A stretch of DNA of 64,000 bases from Stomoxys calcitrans (lineage: Eukaryota > Arthropoda > Insecta > Diptera > Muscidae), in contig NC_081552.1 of assembly GCF_963082655.1 (NCBI RefSeq), positions 190,352,075 through 190,416,074 on the forward strand, in the 5' to 3' direction. The notes under the pieces were generated by a model. It was given only the letters and a program-made list of their open reading frames with translations, was not told the origin of the DNA and made no database searches. Both the position numbers and the translations under genes were made by a program. The number at the start of each line of letters is the position of its first letter. Within the stretch, counting starts at the first letter, position 1. Shown in pieces: positions 47,085 to 57,640 of the stretch.

Positions 47085-48836
47085 CTGGTCGAACCATGTA
47101 CTATAAACAAACCTAAACAATTCGAAATAATTGACAATTTTCAATTCCTGCCCCCTCCAACTACTAGCATCCAAAATCCATGCTCTATAACTGATACTTC
47201 TTTACTCAATCCCCCCAGGGGTACTCCTCCACCATCATGTTCACCTTTATCATTATCTAACCCAACTTCGAATATTATTGATATAATGAATAGTGATAGG
47301 CTTAGAAGTTACCACCCCCTTAGAGATAGTAGCAATAACACTTCCCATCAGAATCACCATGAACAGCCTCATCTGCATCAACTCCATAGCAAACATTTCA
47401 AATCTCTTAATTCTCCTTCAAACCTACTCAAATCGAAGTTAAAGTCCAAACTATTGAATGGGCAACTGGCTCCGAAACGGGCCCACCATCAGGCGACAGG
47501 GCCCTCCCCCACTGGTAGTTGTAGCTCTGGCTCTTTTTTGCCCTCTTCTACTACTTCTTCTTCTTCTTCTTTTCAAAATTCAAAAGCCCCACAAATATTT
47601 TATCTAAACGTTGATAATAATCTAATACTTAATACTAATCACAAACTAGCAGCTAGTCACCAGGCAAATAGATATCGGCAATCCGCTTCCCCGGCCCGCC
47701 AGCGTTTGGGTCCAGGCGGCACCAGCGGCAGCATGATCAGCAGTACCGGCAAATTGGGCAGCACTGGCAGTCAGCTAAGCGTTTTCGGTCGTGGTTCCAA
47801 GAGAAATATGCTGCCTCCCTTCAGGACGCAGCCCACATCTGCCCACAAGGCATTGGCCATAGGGGGCTCCATGCAAAATGTCTCGCCTTTGGCCTACAAA
47901 CCTCCAAGACGCAGTTCTGCAGTGGGCATTTGTAATGATGGCGGTGATAATGATAAGGCGGTGGCCGCCTCAAATTTTAGAAGCCATAGTGTAGATGGTC
48001 TACTGGATAGTGGCGGCAGTGAGAGTGGTGAACAGAAAATAGCTGAGGCAGCAGCTTTAGTGTCGGCCGGTAGTTTGGCATTGACAAATGCCAGTTCCAC
48101 CAGCACTCTACAGCCCAGCGAAGATTTTAATGGTTCACTCAACGATGTGCTTAGTGCAGAAGTTGCGGTGCCGCGAAGAGATAAATCAGCCAATTTGCCT
48201 CCCATAAATCCCCAACATCGTAAATCTCGCAGTCTGGATCACTTTCTCGATGAAAAGACTTTAGCCGCCATTGTAGTGCCTCCCTCGCCCACCGATGGCA
48301 CTCAAAGCATGGAAAATCTTGCCACTATGCACACACCAGAACCCATGCGTTCTCCCATTGCCTTGACGGTGAATGGAGGAGCCATTAGTGCTGGTGCTGG
48401 TGCTGGTCCTATGCACATGCGTTCAGCATCCGTAAGAGATTCCAAGTCTTTAACGCCAGATCGTGTTACCACACTACGTCAAAGTCCCTCGAATAGACAA
48501 AGTCCTGAAGGCTTGAGTTCAGCAGAAGATGAAAATGAGGATACACAGAGTTTGGCAAGTGGACAATCAGTAAAGGCTGGCCACCCAACGCCTGCAGTGG
48601 GATCAGCAGCGAAACCCCCTCAAACGGCTCCCAAAAGTCAAACTAGAGCCGCAGCACATGTGCATAGAGGCAGCAGCAGTCGAGTTCCCAAAACCACATC
48701 CACCAGTTCTCTGGGAGCAACCACAACAACAGGAGCGGCGGCGACGGCGACGACAACAGGAGCCAACAGCAATCCGAACAATAAAACCATATTCAACCGA
48801 ACAATCAAAAAAGTTCGTTCGCTCATCAAAAAGTAA
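47085..48836 (+). CDS. Ect4: Candidate stop-readthrough extension of Ect4 (583 codons)
   Basis: Immediately after TGA (47082-47084) the frame continues CTG GTC GAA CCA without a stop for 583 codons to TAA at 48834-48836. There is an internal ATG at 47286. The product is Ser/Pro/Asn-rich: PPRGTPPPSCSPLSLSNP near the start, His-rich HQNHHEQPHLHQLHSKHF, SASPARQRLGPGGTSGS, YKPPRRSSAVGI, HRKSRSLDHFLDE, TPEPMRSPIALTV, and a basic end NRTIKKVRSLIKK. No known fold is seen. It could be reached by readthrough, by A-to-I editing of UGA to UGG, or by an alternative splice that removes the stop. A separate protein from the ATG at 47286 is less likely because the frame is open all the way back to the TGA. 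A donor-like AAAAA|GTAAGC overlaps the final TAA, so a further exon is possible. Confidence 0.7.
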   Translation: MVEPCTINKPKQFEIIDNFQFLPPPTTSIQNPCSITDTSLLNPPRGTPPPSCSPLSLSNPTSNIIDIMNSDRLRSYHPLRDSSNNTSHQNHHEQPHLHQLHSKHFKSLNSPSNLLKSKLKSKLLNGQLAPKRAHHQATGPSPTGSCSSGSFLPSSTTSSSSSFQNSKAPQIFYLNVDNNLILNTNHKLAASHQANRYRQSASPARQRLGPGGTSGSMISSTGKLGSTGSQLSVFGRGSKRNMLPPFRTQPTSAHKALAIGGSMQNVSPLAYKPPRRSSAVGICNDGGDNDKAVAASNFRSHSVDGLLDSGGSESGEQKIAEAAALVSAGSLALTNASSTSTLQPSEDFNGSLNDVLSAEVAVPRRDKSANLPPINPQHRKSRSLDHFLDEKTLAAIVVPPSPTDGTQSMENLATMHTPEPMRSPIALTVNGGAISAGAGAGPMHMRSASVRDSKSLTPDRVTTLRQSPSNRQSPEGLSSAEDENEDTQSLASGQSVKAGHPTPAVGSAAKPPQTAPKSQTRAAAHVHRGSSSRVPKTTSTSSLGATTTTGAAATATTTGANSNPNNKTIFNRTIKKVRSLIKK

Positions 48837-49240
48837 GCATCATTTTAGAAATCCAACAACTCACAAATAAACAAACATTCAAAAAACAAAATGACACAAA
48901 AAAAAAACAACATCAAAATCGCTCTCTCTCTCTCGCTACCTGTCTCTTTTTCTAATCAACTCTTCAATCTTGTTTTTGCCTACCCTCATTCAGCTATGAA
49001 TGTTGATTCATTAACTCTACCCTCTTGTTTTTTTCGCATCTTCATTCATGAATACGTACTACCACCTACACACATTGTAGAATTGTATGCTTGTGTGCAT
49101 TTGTATGTGTCCTTCTGGGACTTTTTACTCCATGTTTTTTCACTGTTTTGTGCTATGAAACTCATAATTCCTTGCTTTTGCAAAATTTATAGAATCTGAG
49201 AGTCAGGCTTCTATTTTTCAAGTACATCCTTTAGGAAAGT
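48837..49240 (+). other. Ect4: Ect4 3' UTR, proximal part
   Basis: Non-coding, AT-rich, with an AATAAA at about 48865 (ACAAATAAACAAAC) that could serve a proximal poly(A) site. A CT-run (CTCTCTCTCTCTCGC) lies at 48922. No repeat family recognised until about 49250. Confidence 0.5.
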
Positions 49241-49711
49241 TTTTTTAAATCCAAGTATGTATGTATTCGGCTGGTCCGAATAATAGAACTCAAGATACCA
49301 AATCCATGCCAATATTCATTCCCTTTCCTTTCAAAATCATAGATTCAACCTGAATTGACTATAAGACTGATTTGGGAGCAACGTGGTGGCTGAGGTTTAA
49401 CACCTAAAATCGCAGCAAGGGCATTTCGATGCTCGGTGTGGAGTTGCATTTACTCAACCCGGTGCCGTGACCCATAGAACGGAAAGAGTTTTAGACAGTG
49501 CTCTGCTCCCAACCAAGGGAGTGGACACGTCCAAACAACGTGAACTCGATTTGGTACTTATGCTCGAAGCTTCGGCTATGAATGGGGGCGTTGGTAGACG
49601 CATAGTTTTCACCCGGGACTAAGAGCCCAGCAGAATTAAGCCATCGTGACAGGTGCCTGCATAAAACACCATTTGGACTTGACTATAAGACTGATATGAA
49701 GATATGAGGAT
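49241..49711. other. Unclassified sequence, 3' side of Ect4
   Basis: It starts with a weak mini-me-like 5' motif (ATTCGGCTGGTCCGAA). The rest (49380-49620) is mixed-composition DNA with no recognised product, possibly an old transposon piece. Confidence 0.35.
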
Positions 49712-49805
49712 CTTGACCAAAAAGATTACTAAAGCTGAGCAACGACATTCAGCACCACCACCTGCTGAATGTCGTTGCTCAGCTTTAGCTATCCTTTTGG
49801 TCAAG
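49712..49805. repeat. Near-perfect 43-bp inverted repeat with 8-nt loop
   Basis: The left arm 49712-49754 and right arm 49763-49805 pair at 40 of 43 positions around the loop CCACCACC. The arms share GCTGAGCAACGACATTCAGC and its complement. As RNA it would fold into a long hairpin in either orientation. It does not match any other repeat in the window. Confidence 0.85.
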
Positions 49806-49820
49806 CAGTGACTATAGCAT

Positions 49821-50106
49821 ATGCAAATTTTCCCATGAACATTCCATTAAGGAACTGCGACAAACTTCTCACAAATCAATAAGCTTAATGATAAGGGACC
49901 TCCTTTTTATAGCCGAGTCCGAATGGCGTGCCGCAGAGCGATACCTCTTTGGGGAGAAGTTTTTACATGGCAAAGTACCTCTAAGATGTCGCCAGCATCA
50001 GGAGAGGATAACCACCGCCGACAAATTTTCGGATGTTCCTGTCAGAATTCGAACCTTGGGTTTCAGCGTCATAGGCGGACATCCTAACCTCTGCGCTACA
50101 ATGACC
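49821..50106 (-). mobile_element. tRNA-derived SINE
   Basis: Family copy, body start ATGCAAATTTTCCCATGAAC, head complement CCTAACCTCTGCGCTACAATGACC. It lacks about 20 bp near 49880. Confidence 0.8.
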
Positions 50107-50159
50107 TCCAGTGGCAGTGGCGGTGGCTATAGATATTGCGTTATTCTTGATTGATTCTT

Positions 50160-50580
50160 GATCTTAATTCTGCTTAAACTGAGTAGTGAATAGTAGGTAC
50201 ATTTTTAAAGTGCCGTCCACCAGACTACAGCACCATAGAGCGTTATAGGTTTGACAACTGTAGAACGCAGCAAATGTATGTTTGCCGACACACGTTTAAA
50301 ATCCCCAATGATGACCATTAATTCTCGCGCAGATGTATAAGGCAAGAATTGTCTTCTCATTTTCAGAATGCTGGACTAGAAGTTTAACTTCTTGCCTAGG
50401 AAAAGGCTTAAGTATTTTGAGTCCCCACAAAATAAAGTTTTGCCTTTCCCAAGTAGGCCATGGCCAAACAGCCTAATATCTCCTTCTGAAAAGAACAAGT
50501 TTTATTTTAGTCAGACATACATCCAGACCATTTTCTTCCAGCCAATTGGAAAATAGCAGTACACAAAACCACGTAGCATT
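50160..50580 (-). mobile_element. LINE fragment (RT C-terminal part)
   Basis: The sequence parallels 21170-21420: AAAGTGCCGTCCACCAGACTACAGCACCATA, TTGACAACTGTAGAACGC and a following thumb-domain segment on the minus strand. Frames are broken. Confidence 0.6.
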
Positions 50581-50591
50581 AATGCAAATGC

Positions 50592-50937
50592 AATGCAAAT
50601 TTGCCCATTAACATTCCATTAAGGAACAGGGGACAAACTTCTCACATATCAATGAGTGCTGTGCGATTCAAATTTAAGAGCTCAATGATAAGGGGCCTTC
50701 TCTTTATAAATAGCTGAGTCCGAACGGGGTGCCGCAGTGCGACCCCTCTTTGGGGGAGAAGTATTTACATGGCTGCCAACCATTTTTTTCAAATGGCAAA
50801 GTTCCTCACAAATGTTGCCAGCATTGGAAGGGGATAACCACCGCCGAAAATTTTTCCTGATGTTCACACCAGGATTCGAAACCAGGCGCTCAGCGTCATA
50901 GGTGGACATGCTATCCTCTGCGCTATGTTGACCTCCA
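50592..50937 (-). mobile_element. tRNA-derived SINE with small insertion
   Basis: Family copy starting ATGCAAATTTGCCCATTAAC with head complement TGCTATCCTCTGCGCTATGTTGACC. An extra roughly 30 bp (CTGCCAACCATTTTTTTCAAATG) lies near 50774. Confidence 0.8.
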
Positions 50938-51039
50938 ACGCAGCATTAAAGGCTTGGCCATTGCAGTATACAGTTACCGCAAGATACCTCAGTCTTAAAA
51001 ATTACTTACAATTGCAAGCACTTACAATTCAGTGTGTAT

Positions 51040-52345
51040 ACTGTAGGTTAGGCTTGGTTAGGTTAGATTTAAGTGACAGTCTGCCATCAGACTCACTTAG
51101 ACGTTTTCGTCCATTGTGATACCACAGGAAAACAGAAGAAGGAAGGTGCCTTCTAGTTCCTACCGTTGAACCATCCAGATCGCTTTAAAAAGCCCAATAA
51201 CTTGCAAATGTTCACATCCGCTAAATCAGACAGGTTCTCAAAGAAATGAGAATATAAAGTGGAACTCCTTCTGACTGCTAGTGCGGGACACACACATGCA
51301 GAAGGTTTTCTATGTCCTCACAGCTTCTGCAAAAGTCGTTGCTGGCAACCTTCAGCCTGTCAGCATGTTTTCCAATTAGACAGTGACCTGTCATGACGGA
51401 CACAATGACTACTGAGACGTCCGTTGTAGCCAATGACAGCAAAGCGGTAGATCTCTTCAAGTTTATATTAGGTCACATAGTTTTGGAATGCTCACAGTTC
51501 CCTCTTTGGGATCATCTATCATTCGTTGCTCTTCGGGCCTGGTACTGAAAACTTAGCTTGCATGTCGCTAGAAGCATATCCACAGATTCCAGTGTCCCTG
51601 GAGTGTGTAAGGTAGTTCCTAGTCTCGTAAGCTCGTCCGCTTTACAGTTCCCTGGGATATATCATCCCGTTGAAAGATCTGCGACATTCGAGGGCGATTT
51701 TTGTGTTCATCAATACATTCTCCAGGGATGTAATGGCTGTCTGAAAAGATATTTATGTCAATCTTCGTAATGACATAATACCTTAGCCATTCTAAAACTT
51801 CTTTAATTGTAAAGATCTCCGCTTGATACGCACTACAGTGGGCAGATGATCTTCTCGATATGACCAGTCCTAGTTTTCAGAGTACACTCCCAAATCTCAC
51901 CTAATCGTTTAGTTTGGAAAAATCCGTATAGAAGTCTATGTAACTTCTTTTACTAAGGATATTGTAGTGCCAATAGGTCCTATCAGGAATAGTAGTACAA
52001 TACTTTATTATCAAGCAATGTATAATCCACACTGCCAGCAACATCAAGCATTGTATCAACGAAAGCACAGTGTCCGTAGCCGCCGCATGACCAAAGAGAT
52101 AACTCCCCTAGCCTCACAGCACTGGTCGCAGTAATTTACAATATCCAGAGGCATTAGGCATTGAATTCAGTGCATCAGATGGCATTGTCCTCAATGCGGC
52201 TGTGATGTACAAACAATCCATCCCTTGGATCCGGCTGAGTATTAAACAGATGGTGGACTATTGAAGCGCTGTCCACAAGACCGCAACACCATAAAGCATT
52301 ATAGGTCTGACAACTGCAGTATATTCCCTGTACATGACATTAATT
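51040..52345 (-). mobile_element. LINE fragment with RNase H and Cys-rich tail
   Basis: The 3' end has GGTTAGGTTAGATTTAAGTG. Next on the minus strand come a Cys/His tail relic (HADRLKVASNDFCRSCEDIE, 51278-51460) and degenerate RNase H sequence matching 1449-1895 and 20814-21149 up to about 52240. A 5' part parallels 21170-21270. Confidence 0.7.
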
Positions 52346-52372
52346 TTGAAAGAACTCAACTTTTGCCAATGG

Positions 52373-52430
52373 CTTTTTTGCAGGTCTATAGGCCTGTTTT
52401 GCAGGTCTATAGGCCTTTTTTGCAGGTGGG
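52373..52430 (+). repeat. Short tandem repeat, 19-20 bp unit
   Basis: TTTTGCAGGTCTATAGGCC(T/TG) occurs three times in a row with slight variation. Confidence 0.7.
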
Positions 52431-53040
52431 AGGCCACAGAGGCTACTCCGTATGGAGCATTCCACTATCCGCGACCTGTGGACGCACCCGGTAGCTCGCA
52501 GCTAAGCTTCTCATGACAGCAATGAACACCACACAAATTGGAGCTCAATGTTCCAGCCTGTGTGGTGCTGACGGCTATCTTGTGCCAGGGTCCACCAAGG
52601 TGGTTGCTATTTGCATCTTGGCTTGGCCCTAGGACAGACTGGCACAAGCGAGTCATTCAGGGCCTTCGTGATTCGTTTGTTTTTTATATCTATGTGCTCA
52701 GCTACTTCCTTTTCTGGTCTTGAAGGAATAGTCGTGCAGAATGTATGAGGAAATATATCCCAATCCGCCTTTCTTCCAAGACTGAAACTAAACCTTAAGG
52801 TAGTTAAAGATACGTAACAAAATTAATAAAAAATGCTCTTTCTAGCCATAATTTTTGCTTTTTAGGGCAGTATACATCTTTGGTATCGCTGCCGTTACCG
52901 AAAATTTCGCTTGCAGATACGCAGCCCAAATGAAATTCACTTTGCGTAACAGAGCATTGAAGGCATTGAAGAACTTTTTCTTGTAATTACAAATGAAAAT
53001 CTTTGTTTCGGTAGGTCCATGCAACATGAAAAAAACTATT
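52431..53040. other. Unclassified stretch
   Basis: Higher G+C at 52440-52680, then AT-rich. Small ORFs on both strands are without recognised product. No repeat family is recognised. Confidence 0.35.
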
Positions 53041-53155
53041 TGCAAATAAAATAGGTTAACTGTGCTAAGTATGGTCAAAATCTCTTCATAATTTGATATA
53101 GCTCAAATATAAACCGATCTTGGATCTTGACTTATTGAGCCTCTAGAGAGCGCCT
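53041..53155 (-). repeat. mini-me-like unit fragment
   Basis: AACTGTGCTAAGTATGGTCAAAATC, ATAGCTCAAATATAAACCGATCTTGG and GAGCCTCTAGAGAGCGC mark one reversed unit. Confidence 0.75.
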
Positions 53156-53429
53156 CAAAGAACCAACATTTAATATAAAGATGCTATCTTTAAAGTAAAT
53201 TTCCTATTTACTAACGGGCATGACCTCCAACCGTTTAAAATGTTGATCGCTGATTGATTCTTAGTTTACTTCACTTATAAGTGTCTAAATATTATTTTTT
53301 GAAAAATATTTTTTTTTTTAATTTAGCATTTTAACCTAAAACAAGTAACATTTTGAGACACTCCTATTCGTAAGGCTATTAACAAAGGTACACTGTTGTC
53401 TTGTCCCAAAGTCAATTTAGAGATTTTTA

Positions 53430-54022
53430 TCTTCAATAACAAGACGCCAAGTTGGGAATTTTTTAACTTACAATTTAAAAAAAAAAAATCCTAATATGAA
53501 GAAAAATTTCTTGGAACAAAGGAAATGTTTCCTTAAAAAGTTGAAAAATTTATCATCTTTAAATAAAGTTTGCTAATCTTTGGCTTGAATCTTTAAAATT
53601 AGGACACACATTGTTTCGGTGCAAACAACAATAACAAGATGTAAAGTTAGGAATTTTTTAACTTACAATTTAAAAAAAAAAAATCCTAATATGAAGAAAA
53701 ATTTCTTGGACCAAAGGAAATGTTTCCTCAAAAAGTTGAAAAATTTATCATCTTTAAATTAAGTTTGCTAATCTTTGACTTGAATCTTTAAAATTAGGAC
53801 ACACATTGTTTCAGTGTAAACAACAATAACAATATGTAAAGTTAGGGAATTATTAACTTACAATTTAAAAAAAAAATCCTAATATCAAGAAAAATTTCTT
53901 GGACCAAAGGAAATGTGTCCTTAAAAAGTTGAAAAATTTATCATCTTTAAATTAAGTTTGCTAATCTTTGACTTGAATCTTTAAAATTAGGACACACATT
54001 GTTTCAGTGTAAACAACAAACT
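53430..54022. repeat. Three-copy tandem array, 195-bp AT-rich unit
   Basis: Each copy starts AACTTACAATTTAAAAAAAA (53465, 53660, 53855) and contains AAATTTCTTGGA(A/C)CAAAGG, TTGAAAAATTTATCATCTTT and AGGACACACATTGTTTC. The period is constant at 195 bp with a few substitutions per copy. The array lies downstream of Ect4 and has no coding potential. Confidence 0.9.
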
Positions 54023-55900
54023 TATTGATTGCCTTAAAACTTAACTCTCTGCCAAGCTCAAACCTCTTATCAAATCATTGTTGGGTGGGAAAAAATCAAT
54101 AAAAAGTGCCTTGTTTTAGAACGACTGCAAGAATATACAACAAATAGTTTAGACAAAATATAGTACAAAGTAAAAAGTGCCTACAAAATAATGATGTTAT
54201 ATACAACAGTAAGGTAAATCCATGCTTAAAATCCAAATAATGTCATGTAAAAACTCACCTCTGTTAAAATCATCACATCAACAGCATTCTTAACATTTCA
54301 TTGATTTGAAGCATTCCTCCATGTCCCAAGCCATGCAACTCCCATCTAAAACAATCAAAAAAACAGAAACAGTTATACTTAAACACCACACCACACCACT
54401 TACTCCCATGCTTACTTTTCTAATCTCTGTAAAAAAAAGTAACAAAGAAAGTAATGTTTGAGGTTATGGTTCAAGCTCTACTACCAGTGCCACAATCAAC
54501 CACCGCTATCTGTCTCTTACACTGAACTAAAATCTTACAACTAAAGCGACTAAAATTGAAATTTCAAAGTTAACAAGAGAACCAAGCAACTGCCCTAAGC
54601 ATCACCTTCAGCAAATTAAAAAAAAAAAAAAAATGGTGAAACATAAACCCAACCCACGTTTGAAAACCGATCAAATCTATTTGCCTTGTGATTAGTTTCG
54701 AGTGAAAAATCCATTGAAAGAAACCAAAACAGAAAACTTCACACAACAGAGATTTTCAAATTTCTCAACGAATTTTAGACAAAAAAAAAAACAAATGATT
54801 AAATATTTAAAGAAAAAAAGATAAACAAAACAAAACTCTTAAATTTAATGTTAAATTTAGAATTTATTATTAATTAACTGTTGCAATTTTTTTTTGATTT
54901 AATTTTATGTCATAAGTCAGTCTTGTTCGAGTTTCCCTCTGTTTTCAATTTTGTGAATGAATCCAAAAGGAATCCCAAGCTAGAAAATTATTTAATCTTC
55001 AAACTGGAAGATAATTCAAAGTGTACCGTCCTGCGTTTAATACAAAAAAACAAAATCCTCCAGAAAAACAAACTAAAATTAAAAAATATGTAAAAATATA
55101 GAAAACACGTGTTTTTTGTTTTGTTTAGTCCTTTTGTTAATATTTATAATATTTCGAAATGCCTTTCCCTCATGTCTTAACCCCCACTTGTTTTCTATTC
55201 CTATGGGATTTTTCCTTCGAATTTTCTTTATTTTTTTACAAATTTATCTTAATACATTAATTTTAAATTAAAATTAATTTTGTAAGTAAAACGAAATAAT
55301 TTTATTATATAATTTACTAATTGTATAGAATTTTTCATTGAAGAAAAATTTATTAAGAAATAATTGAAACAGAAAACAAAAAACAGAAAAATTGGCTTAA
55401 AAACAAACCAAGAATAAAATTAAAAAAAAAAAACAAAAAAAAAAATAAACCCTCATGTGTTGTAATTTTATTGTCAGTGTTTTGTGATAGAGAATTTCAA
55501 TGTGTTATAAGGCTTAGAGGCAAAGGTGTATGCTGTTGCATTACATTGCAGATGATTCGGTTCCAGCAGAGAATTACCTCAAATTTGTCGTTGTCCTCCT
55601 CCTCAACTTAATCCCAATTGCTTTTTGTTGTCTTTTGTCCCCTTGGTTTTCACATGATGTTATTTTGTTTTTTGCTTTTTGTTTGTTGTGCATGTTGTCC
55701 TTGTTTTCATACTTTTTTTAACCAATAATCTTTTTTTTTTTTTTAATTATATATTTTGTAATTTTAGTTTATATTATGGAAATTTTTCCTAATTTTCGTT
55801 TATACAATGCAATTTCCCTTAATATTTAGAGTTTGCGACAAAATGTGTTAGAATTTCCCAGAAGATTTAACGGATATAGAAAATTACACGGTGCGTAAAA
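54023..55900 (+). other. AT-rich single-copy-looking DNA, possible distal Ect4 3' UTR
   Basis: No ORF of note, very A/T-rich, and free of transposon signatures, unlike its surroundings. It may be a far 3' UTR segment of Ect4 or intergenic DNA. See the poly(A) candidate at 55412-55490. Confidence 0.4.
55412..55490 (+). terminator. Candidate distal poly(A) signal
   Basis: AATAAA-containing sequence occurs twice (AAGAATAAAATT, about 55413, and AAAATAAACCC, about 55443). A GT/T-rich stretch TGTGTTGTAATTTTATTGTC and TGTTTTGTG follows within 40 bp, the usual order for cleavage and polyadenylation. No transcript evidence is available here. Confidence 0.4.
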
Positions 55901-55959
55901 ATGCCAAAATTTCATGTTGATTTTTCGATACTTTCAGTTAGGGTAAAAATCAAAAAAAA

Positions 55960-57200
55960 ATTGAAGAAGGATGTCGAAGGGCCTTACACAACTCACTGTC
56001 CCAAATTTTAGCAAAATCGGATAATAAATGCGCCTTTTAGGGGCCCAAAACCTTAAATCAAGAGTTCGGTCTATATGGCAGCTATATCCAAATCTGGACC
56101 GATCTTTGCCATATTGCAGAAGTATATCGAGGGGCCTAACACAACTCACTGTCCCAAATTTTAGCAAAATCGGATAATAAATGCGCCTTTTAGGGGCCCA
56201 AAACCTTAAATCGACAGATCGGTCAATATGGCAGCTATATCCAAATCTGGATCGATCTGGGCCAAATTGAGAAAATATGTCGAAGGGCCTAACACAACTC
56301 ACTGTCCCAAATTTTAGCAAAATCGGACAATAAATGCGCCTTTAAGGGGCCCAAAACCTCACATCGAGAGATCGGTCTATATGGCAGCTATATCCAAATC
56401 TGAATCGATCTCGGCCAAATTGAAGAAGGATGTCGAAGGGCCTCACACAACTCACTGCCCCAAATTTCAGCAAAATTGGATAATAAATGTGCCTTTTATG
56501 GGCCTAAGACCCTAAATCGGCAGATCGGTCTATATGGCAGCTATATCCAAATCTAGACCGATCTGGGCCAAAGCAAAGAAGGATGTCGAAGGGCCCAACA
56601 CAACTCACTGTCCCAAATTTTAGCAAAATCGGATTATAAATGTGGCTTTTATGGGCCCAAGACCCTAAATCGGCAGATCGGTCTATAAGGGGCCTATATA
56701 AAGATATGGTCCGATATAGCCCATCTTCGATCGTACCCTGCTTATGGACAAAAAAGAATCTGTGCAAAGTTTCAGCTCAATAGCTCTATTTTTAAAGACT
56801 GTAGCGTGATTTCAACAGACAGACAGACGGACGGACATGGCTAGATCGTCTTAGACTTTTACGCTGATCAAGAATATATTGGGTTGCCCAAAAAGTAATT
56901 GCGGATTTTTTAAAAGAAAGTAAATGCATTTTTAATAAAAATTAGAATGAACTTTAATCAAATATACTTTTTTTAAACTTTTTTTCTAAAGCAAGCTAAA
57001 AGTAACAGCTGATAACTGACAGAAGAAAGAATGCAATTACAGAGTCACAAGGTGTGAAAAAAATTGTCAACGCCGACTATCTGAAAAATCCGCAATTACT
57101 TTTTGGGCAACCCAATATAAACTTTATAAGGTCGGAAATGGATATTTCGATGTGTTACAAACGAAATGACAAAAAGAATATAGCCCCATCCTTCGGTTAG
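55960..57200 (+). repeat. mini-me-like tandem element, forward
   Basis: It has five regular units of about 160 bp with CTCACTGTCCCAAATTTTAGC, GCGCCTTTTAGGGGCC and ATCGGTCTATATGGCAGCTATATCC. Then come GACAGACAGACGGACGGACATGG, the core, a MITE in the TA tract, and the end GTCGGAAATGGATATTTCG..CCCCATCCTTCGG. Confidence 0.85.
56879..57115 (-). mobile_element. mariner-type MITE, copy 3
   Basis: A complete 237-bp copy with TTGGGTTGCCCAAAAAG and CTTTTTGGGCAACCCAA ends, flanked by TA. It is reversed relative to copy 1 but inserted at the same place in the host element. Confidence 0.88.
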
Positions 57201-57244
57201 GGGTATAAAAATTGTAAACATTAATGAAATGAAAATGAAAAATT

Positions 57245-57315
57245 CGGCAGAACCGGGCCGGGATTCGAACCTGGGCACATGAAGCAACAGCGAGAGCCGT
57301 TACCATTGTCTAGCG
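57245..57315 (-). other. tRNA-like sequence of a different SINE or tRNA relic
   Basis: The complement reads CTAGACAATGGTAACGGC and, about 40 nt on, AGGTTCGAATCCCGGCC, matching A- and B-box spacing. It differs from the common SINE here. I could not form a clean cloverleaf, so a functional tRNA is unlikely. Confidence 0.4.
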
Positions 57316-57640
57316 TTCGCAGCCATCAATACAACTTCCAACCGATGCACAGAATCATTTGTATACCATGGGAGTAGTGTAATTTGTGTAGACAAAAAAT
57401 CTGCCATTACACACAAACACATGAATTGGGAAAAGTACAGCTAATAGACAGGATTGTCGAGCGTGGTTAAGGTGGTATTTGTATCATAGAGGCGTTTTCC
57501 GCAATAAATTCGATATAAGTACAACATACCAACGTACGGCCCTTGAAGTCTTCGCACCTAATATGGCTGATGAGTAATTCTAAACCAAATTACGATCATT
57601 GAGCTCCGATCTTCGATCAATGAAATCGTCTGGAAACAGA
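57316..57640. other. Spacer, no feature seen
   Basis: Mixed sequence between the tRNA-like relic and the next mini-me-like element. No ORF or repeat recognised. Confidence 0.35.

Noticed and set aside
47023..47218. An intron from AAG|GTGGGG (47023) to CCCCCCAG (47218) that would remove the TGA
   Set aside because: The sites exist, but joining them breaks the frame of the extension, so this splice would not explain the open frame. Other splices are not excluded.
47286..48836. A separate gene of 516 codons starting at ATG 47286
   Set aside because: The frame is open without interruption back to the Ect4 TGA, and there is no promoter or leader between them. An extension of Ect4 explains it better, though a separate start is not excluded.
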